DNA of 52,322 nucleotides from an uncultured Bacteroidaceae bacterium. Its GTDB lineage: Bacteria; Bacteroidota; Bacteroidia; Bacteroidales; Bacteroidaceae. Location of the stretch: the NCBI GenBank assembly GCA_934271655.1, contig CAKQRW010000019.1, positions 1-52,322 of the forward strand, in the 5' to 3' direction. The notes under the pieces were generated by a model. That model searched no databases and was not told the DNA's origin. It saw only the letters and a list, made by a program, of their open reading frames with translations. The first letter of the stretch is position 1; each line of letters opens with the position of its first letter. The position numbers and the translations under genes were made by a program. Positions 51,609 through 52,322 of the stretch are shown here, piece after piece.

Positions 51609-51640
51609 GACCGTACACGTTGAGTGTGCGGTCTTTTTTT
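51609..51640 (+). terminator. Terminator of the ribosomal superoperon
   Basis: GACCGTACAC (51609-51618) pairs with GTGTGCGGTC (51624-51633) with one G-T wobble and a five-base loop, followed by TTTTTTT. It is 28 bases after the rplQ stop. Confidence 0.9.
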
Positions 51641-51754
51641 ATGTCGGCTTTTGGGAAACTGCGACTTAAACCGCGGTATTTGAGCGTGCAATAGAAAAAA
51701 ACAATTAAAGAAAAGTTTGTTTTGTGTCATGCAGGCTCTTTCCTAAGAAAATAT

Positions 51755-51785
51755 TTTCGTGTCTCATTTAAAATGACTAAATTTG
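51755..51785 (+). promoter_or_regulatory. Promoter-like element upstream of the terminal repeats
   Basis: TTTC (51755-51758), a 19-base spacer and TAAATTTG (51778-51785) resemble the Bacteroidetes promoter with one mismatch in the -33 element. No gene follows within the window, so it would give a noncoding RNA or a long leader. Confidence 0.45.
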
Positions 51786-51846
51786 AACCGATTAAACAGC
51801 TTGTCAGAAGTGTCTGTACCAGTGCCAGTAGTCTGTAATGTAAAAA

Positions 51847-51930
51847 AGTTGAGCGGAACAGCAGTCGTCATGCCGACTATCGAAAGTAAGGAAGTTGAGT
51901 GGAACAGCAGTCGTCATGCCGGCTATTGAA
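51847..51930. repeat. Two-copy 46-bp direct repeat
   Basis: A segment containing AGTTGAG(C/T)GGAACAGCAG followed by TCGTCATGCCG(A/G)CTAT(C/T)GAA begins at 51847 and again at 51893, differing at only three positions over 38 bases. Confidence 0.9.
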
Positions 51931-52180
51931 GACTTAGTGCACATGTCTTACTAAACTTTTAAGCTTTACAATCCACTAGCATGATGCATGCATGGCGTGA
52001 CATTAGCAGTCAGCAGACTTACGTACACTTCTCTGGATGCCAACAAACATTAAAGTCAAATAATGCAATGCAGTGTCGTCCACGCTACGTCGGGCCGAAT
52101 CCCGTATATCAATACCATCCGATTGAGCATCACAACGCATACCTTCATGTATAACCGTCGTCATCAAGATAAGCATATGT

Positions 52181-52322
52181 GCAGCCCGACTTGTGTGAAG
52201 TATCTGCATGAGCATATGGAAATGCTTGAAAAAGCCCGATGCAGTTGCAGCCCGACTTGTGTGAAGTATCTGCATGAGCATATGGAAATGCTTGAAAAAG
52301 CCCGATGCAGTTGCAGCCCGAC
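52181..52322. repeat. 66-bp tandem array running off the window
   Basis: Units start at 52181, 52247 and 52313. The first two full copies are identical over 66 bases, and the third is cut after 10 bases by the window end. Each unit contains GCAGCCCGACTTGTGTGAAG and ends GCCCGATGCAGTT, so GC(A)GCCCGA recurs at both ends. The unit length is three times 22. Confidence 0.95.

Larger units (their letters stand above)
51641..52322. other. Gene-free right end with repeats
   Basis: No gene is supported in these 682 bases. They contain a rightward promoter-like pair at 51755-51785, two copies of a 46-bp unit at 51847-51930, and a 66-bp tandem array beginning at 52181 that runs past the window end. 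Confidence 0.65.

Overview
The window looks like a chromosomal segment of a gut or rumen member of the Bacteroidales, most likely Prevotellaceae. The evidence is the promoters of the TTTG-N19/20-TAnnTTTG type, the mostly absent Shine-Dalgarno sequences, the Bacteroidetes gene sets (psd-pssA-DUF4834, DUF3467-rpsL-rpsG-fusA, DUF2795), a GH10 xylanase with carbohydrate-binding modules inserted in the catalytic domain, and the polysaccharide-degrading enzymes. No gene is cut by the window edge, but a promoter at 70-101 points off the left end.

Left part (1-12.5 kb). A 1-kb gene-free stretch holds three unrelated repeat structures. It is followed by a leftward run: birA, queA, a Nudix hydrolase and a tandem-domain rhamnogalacturonan acetylesterase. 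Rightward genes follow: an orphan membrane histidine kinase overlapping a shrunken methyltransferase-like protein, a DUF2795 protein, and a DUF4143-type AAA ATPase in an AT-richer, accessory-looking stretch. A leftward phosphoethanolamine-transferase-like membrane sulfatase and a tRNA-Met/tRNA-Gln pair come next.

Middle part (12.6-32.2 kb). Phospholipid synthesis (psd, pssA, DUF4834) is followed by leftward proBA, a glycyl-radical-enzyme activase, an oppositely oriented hsp20, hypD (trans-4-hydroxy-L-proline dehydratase) and a GH10 xylanase. HypD makes the same intermediate (pyrroline-5-carboxylate) that ProBA feeds, so this section brings two routes to proline together. Rightward come a CyuA/YhaM-type cysteine desulfidase, trxB and a DsbD-like reductase (thiol and sulfur handling), then manA and a PL10 pectate lyase. 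The lyase and the acetylesterase at the left end both act on pectin.

Right part (32.2-52.3 kb). DUF3467 precedes the str-S10-spc-alpha ribosomal superoperon: rpsL, rpsG, fusA, rpsJ, rplCDWB, rpsS, rplV, rpsC, rplP, rpmC, rpsQ, rplNXE, rpsN, rpsH, rplF, rplR, rpsE, rpmD, rplO, secY, map, infA, rpmJ, rpsM, rpsK, rpsD, rpoA, rplQ. Three untranslated stretches look structured: before rpsL, between rpsN and rpsH, and before rpsD.

The most unusual signal is between the genes. At least four intergenic tandem arrays with unrelated sequences share a 22-bp period (495-604, 14638-14791, 17317-17512, 19552-19675). Other intergenic repeats recur at 66 bp, which is 3 x 22 (32834-32929 and the array running off the right end from 52181). 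Two of the arrays carry a DnaA-box-like nonamer in most copies.
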